Positions 19,015 to 27,570 of a DNA stretch of 64,000 nt are shown in pieces. Both the position numbers and the translations under genes were made by a program. The notes beneath the pieces are model-generated. The model saw only the letters and a program-made list of their open reading frames with translations. It made no database searches and was not told the DNA's origin. The stretch spans positions 1-64,000 of the forward strand of contig CAMJFC010000004.1 of NCBI GenBank assembly GCA_946404865.1. Reading direction: 5' to 3'. This stretch comes from an uncultured Prevotellaceae bacterium. GTDB lineage: Bacteria > Bacteroidota > Bacteroidia > Bacteroidales > Bacteroidaceae. Positions within the stretch are counted from its first letter, which is position 1, and every line of letters begins with the position of its first letter.

Positions 19015-20072
19015 AACGACTATGGATATGGATGGCAATGCTATTGCCCGCCCTCGCTGCTGTGGCACAAGAGCAGCGCGTTGAAGTCAATGAGCAGAAA
19101 CCATCGGCACAGGTGCAGTTTAATGGGATGATGAACGTGTTTGTCACCCTGGATGCACCCAATGTTGAAGGCTATGCCAATGTTATCGTGGAAGTGGAAA
19201 ACCTCGATGATGAACAAGTGCTCATCTTTTTCAGCCATGAGTATAGCGAAGGGAAAAAACTGAAAAAAGAACTCAAACGCGACGATATCATCCCTGACAA
19301 GTATTTCCATGACGTCATCGAACCCTATCCGGGATTGAAAAAAGTACTCAAGGTGGAACCGCAAAGCAAGGAACGTCTCCCCGTACTCAGTGTGCCAAGC
19401 GGTGAGGAGACGGCTTGCCAACTGCCTGTGTACGTGGGTACGTTCAAGAATAAAAAGCATAAAGAGGTCATCCTCATGAACCAGGAGATTTTCACCCTGC
19501 GTATCACTGCCGGAAAGGCGGGTCCCTCGGAATACTCCAAGCTTAAAGACCAAGTGGACAAACTCGTGGCGAAAGTCAACAATACCGTCATCTGCACCGA
19601 CTCAAGGCACAAGAAGCAAATGAACAAACAAAGACAAAGTCTGCAGAAGGAAATCGATAAGCTCGTTGCTCAGTTGGAAAAGCAACGCGATAAATGGACG
19701 GGTAGTTTACAGACTCACCAAAAATACCAAGACCTCATTGACCAACTCAACGGACTGACCATCAAAGAAGGCGTGTGCAGCACCCACAGCAAAGGTGGAG
19801 GAGGCGGTGGCGGCGGTGTCACACCACCAACACCGGTCGATCCTAATGCCAATTGTCCCTATCGTAACTATTCCGAGGCGCAAATCAACCAAACGCTCAA
19901 CGACTATTATGTGCAAATCTATAATAGCAGCAACCGTTCCGAAACAAAGCAAAAAGTGATGCAGTCGGTCAATGCGTTATACAATTGCTATAACAACCAT
20001 AATCACAAAAGGAGCAAAAAACAAAAGTCGGCTATCAACAAGGCGTATAACAAAATCAACAGCATCAAATGA
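19011..20072 (+). CDS. Exported protein of unknown function, part of the coupled envelope block
   Basis: Signal peptide MKRLWIWMAMLLPALAAVAQ; coiled-coil; poly-Gly linker GGGGGGGG; ATGA overlaps both sides. Confidence 0.75.
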   Translation: MKRLWIWMAMLLPALAAVAQEQRVEVNEQKPSAQVQFNGMMNVFVTLDAPNVEGYANVIVEVENLDDEQVLIFFSHEYSEGKKLKKELKRDDIIPDKYFHDVIEPYPGLKKVLKVEPQSKERLPVLSVPSGEETACQLPVYVGTFKNKKHKEVILMNQEIFTLRITAGKAGPSEYSKLKDQVDKLVAKVNNTVICTDSRHKKQMNKQRQSLQKEIDKLVAQLEKQRDKWTGSLQTHQKYQDLIDQLNGLTIKEGVCSTHSKGGGGGGGGVTPPTPVDPNANCPYRNYSEAQINQTLNDYYVQIYNSSNRSETKQKVMQSVNALYNCYNNHNHKRSKKQKSAINKAYNKINSIK

Positions 20073-21517
20073 CCTACACCTATAAGTGGCTCGGACTACT
20101 GTTCGCCTGTCTCGTCTGCATGAATGTCTCGGCCGTCGTCGATACCGTAAGAACGTCGGCCGGCGACCAACTCATTGTCACATATAACGTGTCGGTGAGC
20201 GGGGGAAAGGCTAAGGTAGAGTTCGTCAATGCAAGGAAACTGCTCGGCAACACCAACAAACGGAAATACCCGGACCTGACGAAAGTTGTACCTGTCTTCT
20301 TCGATAAAAGCAGTACTCGTGGAGTGGATTTTGAGGGGAAATCAACCCAGCCGTTCAGAACTCCCGAAGGCGTTAACTACAAAAAATCGGCCGATGGTTT
20401 CTTTATCCTGCATCCCGAGGATATGCCTACGTTGTCATTTGAAGTAGGACAGAAGACCGATGCTGTTATCACCATTCCCATTTACCTCGCAAGCCATGAG
20501 TCTTCTTTCAAACTCTTGAAAATGAAGTCGGAGGGTACCTACGATGTGTTTGCGAAATGCAGCGACCTGCAAATTAAACTGAAACCCTCGGCAGCGGCCA
20601 ATGGCGGAAATGCCACACCGGCACCACCGGGAACGGTGGGTCCCGACGGACGAAAAATCGTGGGCTACCGAGAGGAAGTGGGCTATGAACAAGAGGTGGT
20701 CGATGAGGGCGGCGGACAGAGCTTCGTTGAGGGTGGAGGCGCCCTCGGCGAAGAAGGTCTCGGCGGTGGTGGCGGAGCCTCGGGACTATCGCCCGATGAG
20801 GAGGCGAAAATCCTGATGGAGCGTATCGAACAGCTGATGCCCATGGAGACGGGCAACTCGCTCTCGGAAAACATCATGGGTTCCATCAATCAACTCAATG
20901 CGCTCAGTTCTAAAATCGTAGACCCGGAACTGCGGGGCAAGGCTAATCAGACCCTCAACGAAAGCTATAGCAAGAAAGCACAACTTGAGCAGAACGCAAA
21001 AGATAAGGAACAGGCGAAAAACGACTCCATTGCTGCTGAACAAAAAGCAGAGGCTGACAAGGCGCAGAGCAGAAACCTGTGGATGATTATCGGTGGCATC
21101 GCTCTTGCCATCCTCGGATTTATCGGTAATCAGGTGCTCCAACACTTCAGAAGCCTGAAAAACCTCAAAAACATGGAGGCGATGCAAGCCAATGCCATGA
21201 AAAAGGCGGAAGAAGAGGCGAAAAAACGGACACAAGAGGCGATTAAACAACAAACACAAAAAGCAGAGGAGGCTTTAAAGCAACGGGGACAAGGCGCTAA
21301 CGGTGCAACCGACCCCAACAAATCCGCTACTGCCAACGCCCAAAGGTCTAATAACCCGACTCAGCCCGGCAGACCCCAAAATCCCACTAACCCAACCGGC
21401 ACCAAGACCGTGGTCATCGGTGGAAAAACCTATCAGGTGAAGTCGAAGGTGAATAGAAACAATCCACAGCAGCCACCTAAAGGCAGCAACAGAGACAACA
21501 AAGACATAAAAATATGA
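20069..21517 (+). CDS. Single-pass envelope protein with cytoplasmic charged/Asn-Pro-rich tail
   Basis: Signal peptide; TM LWMIIGGIALAILGFIGNQVLQHF; long KAEEEAKKRTQEAIKQQTQKAEEAL helix; ATGA overlaps both sides. Confidence 0.75.
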   Translation: MTYTYKWLGLLFACLVCMNVSAVVDTVRTSAGDQLIVTYNVSVSGGKAKVEFVNARKLLGNTNKRKYPDLTKVVPVFFDKSSTRGVDFEGKSTQPFRTPEGVNYKKSADGFFILHPEDMPTLSFEVGQKTDAVITIPIYLASHESSFKLLKMKSEGTYDVFAKCSDLQIKLKPSAAANGGNATPAPPGTVGPDGRKIVGYREEVGYEQEVVDEGGGQSFVEGGGALGEEGLGGGGGASGLSPDEEAKILMERIEQLMPMETGNSLSENIMGSINQLNALSSKIVDPELRGKANQTLNESYSKKAQLEQNAKDKEQAKNDSIAAEQKAEADKAQSRNLWMIIGGIALAILGFIGNQVLQHFRSLKNLKNMEAMQANAMKKAEEEAKKRTQEAIKQQTQKAEEALKQRGQGANGATDPNKSATANAQRSNNPTQPGRPQNPTNPTGTKTVVIGGKTYQVKSKVNRNNPQQPPKGSNRDNKDIKI

Positions 21518-23892
21518 AACAGTGTTTCAAATATACGGGCGTCATCATCTTGTTGGCCATGGCGGCCATGCAATGTATGGCACAGCCCTACGACGGGAAG
21601 AAAAGCTCGAAGGATTCCCCCTCGGTAACCTTACGTGTGGAGGTGACTTCGCCCACTACCGCAATGTTTGTCGATTTGCAAAAGCCGGCTGGCGACAATG
21701 CCCGGCTCGGAACCAACCAACCCGGTAAGATTGAGGTGGTGAGAGACGGAAAAGTCATTGTCTCATGGGATAAGTCCGACTCCGAACGTGTATGGAAAGC
21801 ACATAATAAGTCGTATGTGCCTGAACCCGAGAAACCACAGAAAGAGCAAAAGGCTGAGAACAACCGACAAAAAGAGGGCAACAACGCCAAAAAGGAGACG
21901 GCTGCAGGACAAGCGACGTCATCGGTTCCTATCGTATCAGCACAATCGCTTGCTCCCGTCAGCAGCGAGACTGCAATCAGCGATTTCGACCGTTTCCTCG
22001 CTGCAGATGCCTACTATGCCGATAATGCCATCACCACTTTCAAAAACACAATTGACCAGCATATCACCACATTGCGCAACGCTGCCGACAAAGATGCCTA
22101 TATTGCGGAGCATGAACTCGATTCTTATGCGAGGGCGGAGAGAAACGAGCTCCAGCAACATCGTGATGACATCGAGGCACTGGTCAGCAAATTCCTCAGC
22201 AGATATAAGAAAAACGGGGTCAATGACCGCGAACAGTGTGAAAAACGATTGGCGGAGATTGCTGGAGAGAAACTTGACCAGCGTGAAGAGGCGCTCAGCC
22301 TCTTGGAAAACGAATTGGGCATCACACCGCTTACAGAAAAGACCAAGACGGTGAAATGGGTGCCCATCGCGCTCTGCATCGCAGGGGTTCTTCTGTTGAT
22401 ACCTCTGCTCGTATGGCTGGTGAAAAGAAAGAAAACGACAGGTCCCGCACCTGTCAACCGTAACCTGTCGAGCGGGTATAACCATACGAAAACCGGGGCA
22501 GACCCGGGCATCGTGGTCAGGCGCACCACAACGACGGTTCTCAAACCGCAAAGTATTGCCGATGTAATCAACAACCCCGCATACCTGCCCATTGAGGTAG
22601 CAGATATCTGCGACTTTGCTGCAGTCAGGCGCATCTATCTGAAAAACACATGTGTCAAAGACATTTATGAGATGTACGCCAGGGATTTGAGCAATTCGCC
22701 CAATCCCAATGAAAACGGATGTATGGTGCTCGGACGGTGGGTGTACAACCCGCAACAGCAAGTGTATGATGTGTCGCTGGAAGAGGTGGTCATGCCCGGA
22801 GATGATGCCGTGTTCCAAGAGTATGAACTCAACTTCGGCGGAAAAATCAAACTGAGGGCTACCGGACGGCTCAGAAAACTAAAGGCTCAGACCAATCTGC
22901 AATACGATCTGACTTGTTGGGTGCATTCGCATCCCGGACTTGGTGTCTTCTTCAGTAATGCTGACACGTCGGTGCATCACCAGCTTAAACAACCTACTCA
23001 TCCGCATTTCCTCACCGCTTTCGTGGTGGATATTCTGACGAAAGGACAACAAATGGGCATATTTGTGTTCAAAAAAGATGGTTCAATCAGCTCGAAAAAC
23101 GATCTGAAACGGATGCTCTCTTTGGAGAAACTCTATCAGTGGGCTGTGGAAAGCGAAAGAAATAATCCACAACCCCAAGCCCAAGCTGCACCCCAAGCCC
23201 AAGCCCAAGCTGCACCACCATCACAAGCTCCAGTGGCACCCCAAGCCCAAGTTGCACCACAATCACCAGCTCCGGTGATGCCCCAACCCCAAGCTCCTGT
23301 GATACCCCAATCCCAAGCTCCTGTGATGTCTCAACTGCAAGCCCCCGCTAATTCCTTCCCGCCCATTCAACCCATCTCGCCCATTAACCCCACTCATCCC
23401 ACGCAACCCATCCCGCCCACGCAACCCTTCCCAGACAGCCCCGTTCCTCCTGTCATGGACTATATCGACATCCTCAGCCATGCTGCGGCCAGACTCATGG
23501 ATTGCCATAGCATCATGATGAACAAACAGGCCGTGATGGAACTGAAACAACTGACAGATCATCAGGAGGGTGGACTGGTGGGATTCGTTCACGGCTCTAT
23601 GTCCGTGAACAACGAGCAGACGACATACACAATTGAACGAATATGTTCTCAACCCCAGATGCAAAACCTGCAACTGATGGGATGTGTGGTCGTTTCGCCC
23701 CATACCAGTTTGCCGTCGGTCAAAAAAGCGGTGGCTCCCTTTATCGGACTGCTGAAGTTTGTCATGGTTTATTCGTCTGCCGACGGTATCGTCAATACCA
23801 TTCCAGTACTCAGACAGGAACTATGTATCGACGGACATTTTTATGGAGAGCAAAAATTAGAAGACTTAATATCATGGGTAAGAATCAAATGA
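21514..23892 (+). CDS. Membrane-anchored JAMM/MPN+ isopeptidase-like protein with second, degenerate MPN-like domain
   Basis: Signal peptide; TM VPIALCIAGVLLLIPLLVWLV; JAMM motif WVHSHPGLGVFFSNAD (22924-22965, HxHPx7Sx2D); Pro/Gln/Ala repeat linker; C-terminal MMNKQAVMELKQLTDHQEGGLVGFVHGS...VVVSPHTSLPSVKK. Confidence 0.87.
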   Translation: MKQCFKYTGVIILLAMAAMQCMAQPYDGKKSSKDSPSVTLRVEVTSPTTAMFVDLQKPAGDNARLGTNQPGKIEVVRDGKVIVSWDKSDSERVWKAHNKSYVPEPEKPQKEQKAENNRQKEGNNAKKETAAGQATSSVPIVSAQSLAPVSSETAISDFDRFLAADAYYADNAITTFKNTIDQHITTLRNAADKDAYIAEHELDSYARAERNELQQHRDDIEALVSKFLSRYKKNGVNDREQCEKRLAEIAGEKLDQREEALSLLENELGITPLTEKTKTVKWVPIALCIAGVLLLIPLLVWLVKRKKTTGPAPVNRNLSSGYNHTKTGADPGIVVRRTTTTVLKPQSIADVINNPAYLPIEVADICDFAAVRRIYLKNTCVKDIYEMYARDLSNSPNPNENGCMVLGRWVYNPQQQVYDVSLEEVVMPGDDAVFQEYELNFGGKIKLRATGRLRKLKAQTNLQYDLTCWVHSHPGLGVFFSNADTSVHHQLKQPTHPHFLTAFVVDILTKGQQMGIFVFKKDGSISSKNDLKRMLSLEKLYQWAVESERNNPQPQAQAAPQAQAQAAPPSQAPVAPQAQVAPQSPAPVMPQPQAPVIPQSQAPVMSQLQAPANSFPPIQPISPINPTHPTQPIPPTQPFPDSPVPPVMDYIDILSHAAARLMDCHSIMMNKQAVMELKQLTDHQEGGLVGFVHGSMSVNNEQTTYTIERICSQPQMQNLQLMGCVVVSPHTSLPSVKKAVAPFIGLLKFVMVYSSADGIVNTIPVLRQELCIDGHFYGEQKLEDLISWVRIK

Positions 23893-26270
23893 TGAAAGTG
23901 AAAATCACCCTGGCTGCAATCCTCATAGTGCTTGTGGCTTCTTCTACGCTGGCACAAAACGTGCAGCGTATCGAGTTTTGTGACAAAAAATATGAATACG
24001 CCACAGGGAAAGACGACATCACACTCTATTTCCGCATCATCGACGGCGACCGGAAACGCAATGCCGAGATAGCCGATAGCGAACTGCAAAACTATCTTGT
24101 GGTCAAGGAGGATGGAAATATCATTCCAGCGGCGAATGCGAAAGTGGAAGCGCTGAAGTCGGGCCAGAGAATACCAGCCGACTACACTTTCTCTGTGCTC
24201 GTGGATAAGAGCATCTCCAACGAAGGCAAAGAGCGTATCTTCGAAGCTGTGGGCAACCTCGTGGAGAGCGCCCCGCAAGGATGTGTTTATCTGTCGTTCT
24301 TCGGTGACGAGGTGTCTAACAGTATTCCCGTGACGGCGGCTAATTACCAGCAGACGAAAGAGGAACTGATGAAAACGGCCACCAATAAGTTCTTCTATGG
24401 TGCTATCTATTCCAAACTCGCCGAGTTTAATGCCGATGATGCGGAACTCGAAAAGGAGGCGAAATTGCAAGCCGGATACCAAAAGAACAAAGACATTGCA
24501 CAAAGAGCACAACTCAATAAGGATAAGAACATTCTCTTTGTGTTCACCGACAGCCGTGTCAGACCGCATGACGAGAATATCGGGTTCATTGAGGTGACAG
24601 ATTTCCAAAACGATAAACGCACCATCATGCCTAAAGTGTATGCGCTCTATTATACGGGCAACGGCGAAGACCCCAATGTGAAAGCCATCCTTCAGGGTAT
24701 CTCGCAGGTGCGCGACTCTACTGGTACGGTCGTGGCTGAGCGTTCCGGCGCTTATAAACCCTCTGACAACATGAACACGGTGATGTCGGAGTTTGAACAG
24801 GCCGTCAAGGATGCCATGTACGACTATTCGTTCACCTACAAGGCGACTGAGGGACGGGTATATAACGGACGTGTCAACTATGAGGCGGAATGGAAAGGCT
24901 CGAAAGTGGGAGAGGGGGAATTCTCTATCGGCTCTGCTGAAAACCCATGGCCCGCACAAGAGGAGTCAGGCAGCGAGACGGCGATGAAGTACGTCATCGC
25001 GGTATTGGTGGCTTTGCTCACCATGCTGTTCTTCTTCCTTGTGATGAAGGTCATCATTCCCTGGATTAAATCGAAGGCATTTAATGCCAAATATTATAAA
25101 AAATATGTCCCTGAAGCAAACGTCAACCGACGGATTTGCCACTTCTGCAAACAGGATATTCTACCCGGTCAGATGGTGGTGACCAAGTGCCGCCATATCA
25201 TGCACGTGGGATGTTGGAAGTCGAACGGTTATAAGTGCGCTGAATACGGACAGAACTGTAAAGATGGTATTCAGGACCACGTGGAGTGGAGGTCGCTCTT
25301 CTCCGCTGCTTCGCTTCGCGACTGTTACCAGACCTTTGCGGGTATCATTGCCGGACTACTTAGCTGGGTGGTCTTTGAACTGACAGGACGCGGATTGTTC
25401 AAACCCCTCGCTGAAATCATCGTTAAGGCTGGATTCACCAATGAAGAGCAGTATTCCAACCTCTTTAATGACTGTGTCAACAAGACATCAGCATTCCTCT
25501 CCATCGGTTTGCTGCTCGGATTCTTCCTTTCTCTCATCTTCAGGTATTTTGATGAGTATAGAAATAAGAATGCGATGATTTACTTGAAAATCTTCGGTTT
25601 GTCACTGCTGTCTGCCGTAATTGGAATGCTTGCCTTTGCACTTGGCGCATTTATCTTCTGCGTGCTGCTGTCGGCGGTCAACACCACCTATATTCCGTGG
25701 TATTGCTCGTTGCCCGCATATCTCCTCTTCTCTGTCTGCTTGTCGCTGAGCCTTACCATCAAATCCACTATCCCCATGAAGAGTGCCTTGCTTGGCGGTC
25801 TCGTCTCGGCAGTCATCGGTTTTGTCGTGCTCTACTTCTCATCTGTCACAGGCAGCAAATATGGATGGCTCAATATGTTGCTCGACTTCATCATCTATGG
25901 TGGTGGCCTGGGTGCTTCGCTCGTCACCGTCCGTCTCCTCGCAGAGAAGTTCTTCCTCGTGATTCAGAATGGTATCAAGGCCAACCAGCGCATTCCTATC
26001 CATAAGTGGATGAAGGTGGGCAATAAAGTGTCTATCGGTATGACGGGTGAGTGTGAAATCCAGATGAACTGGGAGAAGAGTAATAAAGTGGCGAAGGAGC
26101 ATGTGCAATTGTTTGTCGATACGGCAAAACAGTTGCCGATGATTAAATCGCTTGCCCCCGGGGTGTTCTATAACAGCCGTTTTGAACTGGCGGTCGGCAA
26201 ACCTGCCATCCTCTCCAATGGTGACACCTTCACCGTCGGTGACACCATCTTCAAATACGAAGAAAATTAA
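23889..26270 (+). CDS. Multi-pass membrane protein: periplasmic vWA-like - TM - RING-H2 - TMs - FHA
   Basis: Signal peptide MKVKITLAAILIVLVASSTLAQ; YTFSVLVDKSISNEGKERIFEAV (vWA); CHFCKQDILPGQMVVTKCRHIMHVGCWKSNGYKCAEYGQNC (25137-25259, RING-H2 spacing); several TMs; VGNKVSIGMTGECEIQMNWEKSNKVAKEHVQLFV...LSNGDTFTVGDTIFKYEEN (FHA). Start at ATGA overlap rather than 23643. Confidence 0.8.
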   Translation: MMKVKITLAAILIVLVASSTLAQNVQRIEFCDKKYEYATGKDDITLYFRIIDGDRKRNAEIADSELQNYLVVKEDGNIIPAANAKVEALKSGQRIPADYTFSVLVDKSISNEGKERIFEAVGNLVESAPQGCVYLSFFGDEVSNSIPVTAANYQQTKEELMKTATNKFFYGAIYSKLAEFNADDAELEKEAKLQAGYQKNKDIAQRAQLNKDKNILFVFTDSRVRPHDENIGFIEVTDFQNDKRTIMPKVYALYYTGNGEDPNVKAILQGISQVRDSTGTVVAERSGAYKPSDNMNTVMSEFEQAVKDAMYDYSFTYKATEGRVYNGRVNYEAEWKGSKVGEGEFSIGSAENPWPAQEESGSETAMKYVIAVLVALLTMLFFFLVMKVIIPWIKSKAFNAKYYKKYVPEANVNRRICHFCKQDILPGQMVVTKCRHIMHVGCWKSNGYKCAEYGQNCKDGIQDHVEWRSLFSAASLRDCYQTFAGIIAGLLSWVVFELTGRGLFKPLAEIIVKAGFTNEEQYSNLFNDCVNKTSAFLSIGLLLGFFLSLIFRYFDEYRNKNAMIYLKIFGLSLLSAVIGMLAFALGAFIFCVLLSAVNTTYIPWYCSLPAYLLFSVCLSLSLTIKSTIPMKSALLGGLVSAVIGFVVLYFSSVTGSKYGWLNMLLDFIIYGGGLGASLVTVRLLAEKFFLVIQNGIKANQRIPIHKWMKVGNKVSIGMTGECEIQMNWEKSNKVAKEHVQLFVDTAKQLPMIKSLAPGVFYNSRFELAVGKPAILSNGDTFTVGDTIFKYEEN

Positions 26271-26291
26271 CCCCAATCTCCCAAACTCCCA

Positions 26292-27476
26292 ATGAACAAC
26301 ACATACGAATGGGGCGACGGCGTCTTTACGCTGCTCTCCTGGTTTAAGAAAGAACGAGTGAAAAACGCACGGGTACTCGTGGCTGGAGCCGGAGCGCTCG
26401 GCAACGAGGTGGTCAAGGACCTTGCGCTCTTTGGCGTCGGACATATTTATGTAGTCGATTTCGACCAGATTGAGTTGTCGAACCTGACAAGGAGCGTGCT
26501 CTTCCGAGAGGAGGATGCCTTGCAACACCGCTACAAAGCCGAGGTGGTGGCACGACGGGCAAAGGAAATCAATCCGCAGATCGAGGCGACTCCCATCGTT
26601 GGCAATCTCTTCTCTGAGGTAGGACTGGGCCTCTACCGCTCTGTGGATGTCGTGATTGGCTGTCTCGACAGCAGGTTGGCACGCTACCAACTCAACCGTC
26701 TCTCTTTCCGTGCCGGGAAGAGTTGGATTGACGGAAGCATCGAGAACCTTACAGGCACGGTTCGTGTCTATACGCCGGGCATGAGTTGTTATGAGTGCGG
26801 ACTCTCACGTGAGGAGTTCAATCACATCATGTTGCGCACAGGGTGTGCCGATGTGGTGAGGTTGCAGACTTCCACAGGACGTGTGGCCACCACACCTATC
26901 AGCGCTTCTATCGTGGGTGCGATTCAGGTGCAGGAGGCCATGAAAATCATTCACATCAACCCCGATGAGGAGTCGCCGTTCCAAACGCTCCAAGGCAAGA
27001 TGTTGCGCTACGAAGGCATGGTCAATGCTATGAACATCTACCGTTATGCGTCGTGGAAGAAGAATTGTCCGGCGCACGAGCAGTGGGACGATGTGGTTGA
27101 GGGACCTGGTCTTTCTGCCCAATTGAAGGTGGGCGAGGCGCTGGCTCGCATCAAGAGACTGCTTGATGTGGGAGCACTCGAAATCAACATGCGCAACAAT
27201 AAATTCATTGATAAAATAGTGGCCGACCGACCGGAGCGCGAGTTCGAGGTGATGCTGCCCGAGTCAAAGCTCGACGCTTACATTGACGGCAATAAGGAGT
27301 TGCGCCAACTCAGTTATAAGACGCTATTCCACAAGTCGTTCTATGAAAACATCGATGTGGAGTTTCCCTATCAGGACCTCACGCTCCAGGAAATCGGCAT
27401 ACCTCCCTACGACATCATCGAGGTCTCAACCGATAAAGGTCTCTTCCATGTCGAACTCTCCGACGACCGTTTCTAA
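26292..27476 (+). CDS. ThiF/E1-like activating enzyme with C-terminal extension (UFD-like)
   Basis: ARVLVAGAGALGNEVVKDLALFGVGHIYVVDFDQIELSNLTRSVLF Rossmann/E1 signature; VVIGCLDSRLARYQLN; SCYECG; C-terminal DVEFPYQDLTLQEIGIPPYDIIEVSTDKGLFHVEL. Confidence 0.92.
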   Translation: MNNTYEWGDGVFTLLSWFKKERVKNARVLVAGAGALGNEVVKDLALFGVGHIYVVDFDQIELSNLTRSVLFREEDALQHRYKAEVVARRAKEINPQIEATPIVGNLFSEVGLGLYRSVDVVIGCLDSRLARYQLNRLSFRAGKSWIDGSIENLTGTVRVYTPGMSCYECGLSREEFNHIMLRTGCADVVRLQTSTGRVATTPISASIVGAIQVQEAMKIIHINPDEESPFQTLQGKMLRYEGMVNAMNIYRYASWKKNCPAHEQWDDVVEGPGLSAQLKVGEALARIKRLLDVGALEINMRNNKFIDKIVADRPEREFEVMLPESKLDAYIDGNKELRQLSYKTLFHKSFYENIDVEFPYQDLTLQEIGIPPYDIIEVSTDKGLFHVELSDDRF

Positions 27477-27483
27477 TCCACAC

Positions 27484-27570
27484 ATTTCCTTTCCCTTTTT
27501 ACTTTTTTACTCCTTTACTTTTTTACTTTTTATTTTTTACTTTTTTACTCCTTTACTTTTTTACTTTTAT
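27484..27570 (+). repeat. TTTTTTACT/TTTACTCC low-complexity spacer upstream of tssG
   Basis: ctttttacttttttactcctttacttttttactttttattttttacttttttactcc... Confidence 0.85.

Noticed and set aside
23643-26270. 875-aa ORF starting at 23643
   Set aside because: The first 82 codons overlap the JAMM gene in another frame. A signal peptide begins at the ATGA-coupled start 23889/23892.
17848-27476. CBASS/Cap2-Cap3 or Bil-type antiphage cassette
   Set aside because: No cGAS/DncV-like cyclase or effector is present. The E1 and E2 are separate genes and the genes are interleaved and coupled with T6SS envelope genes.
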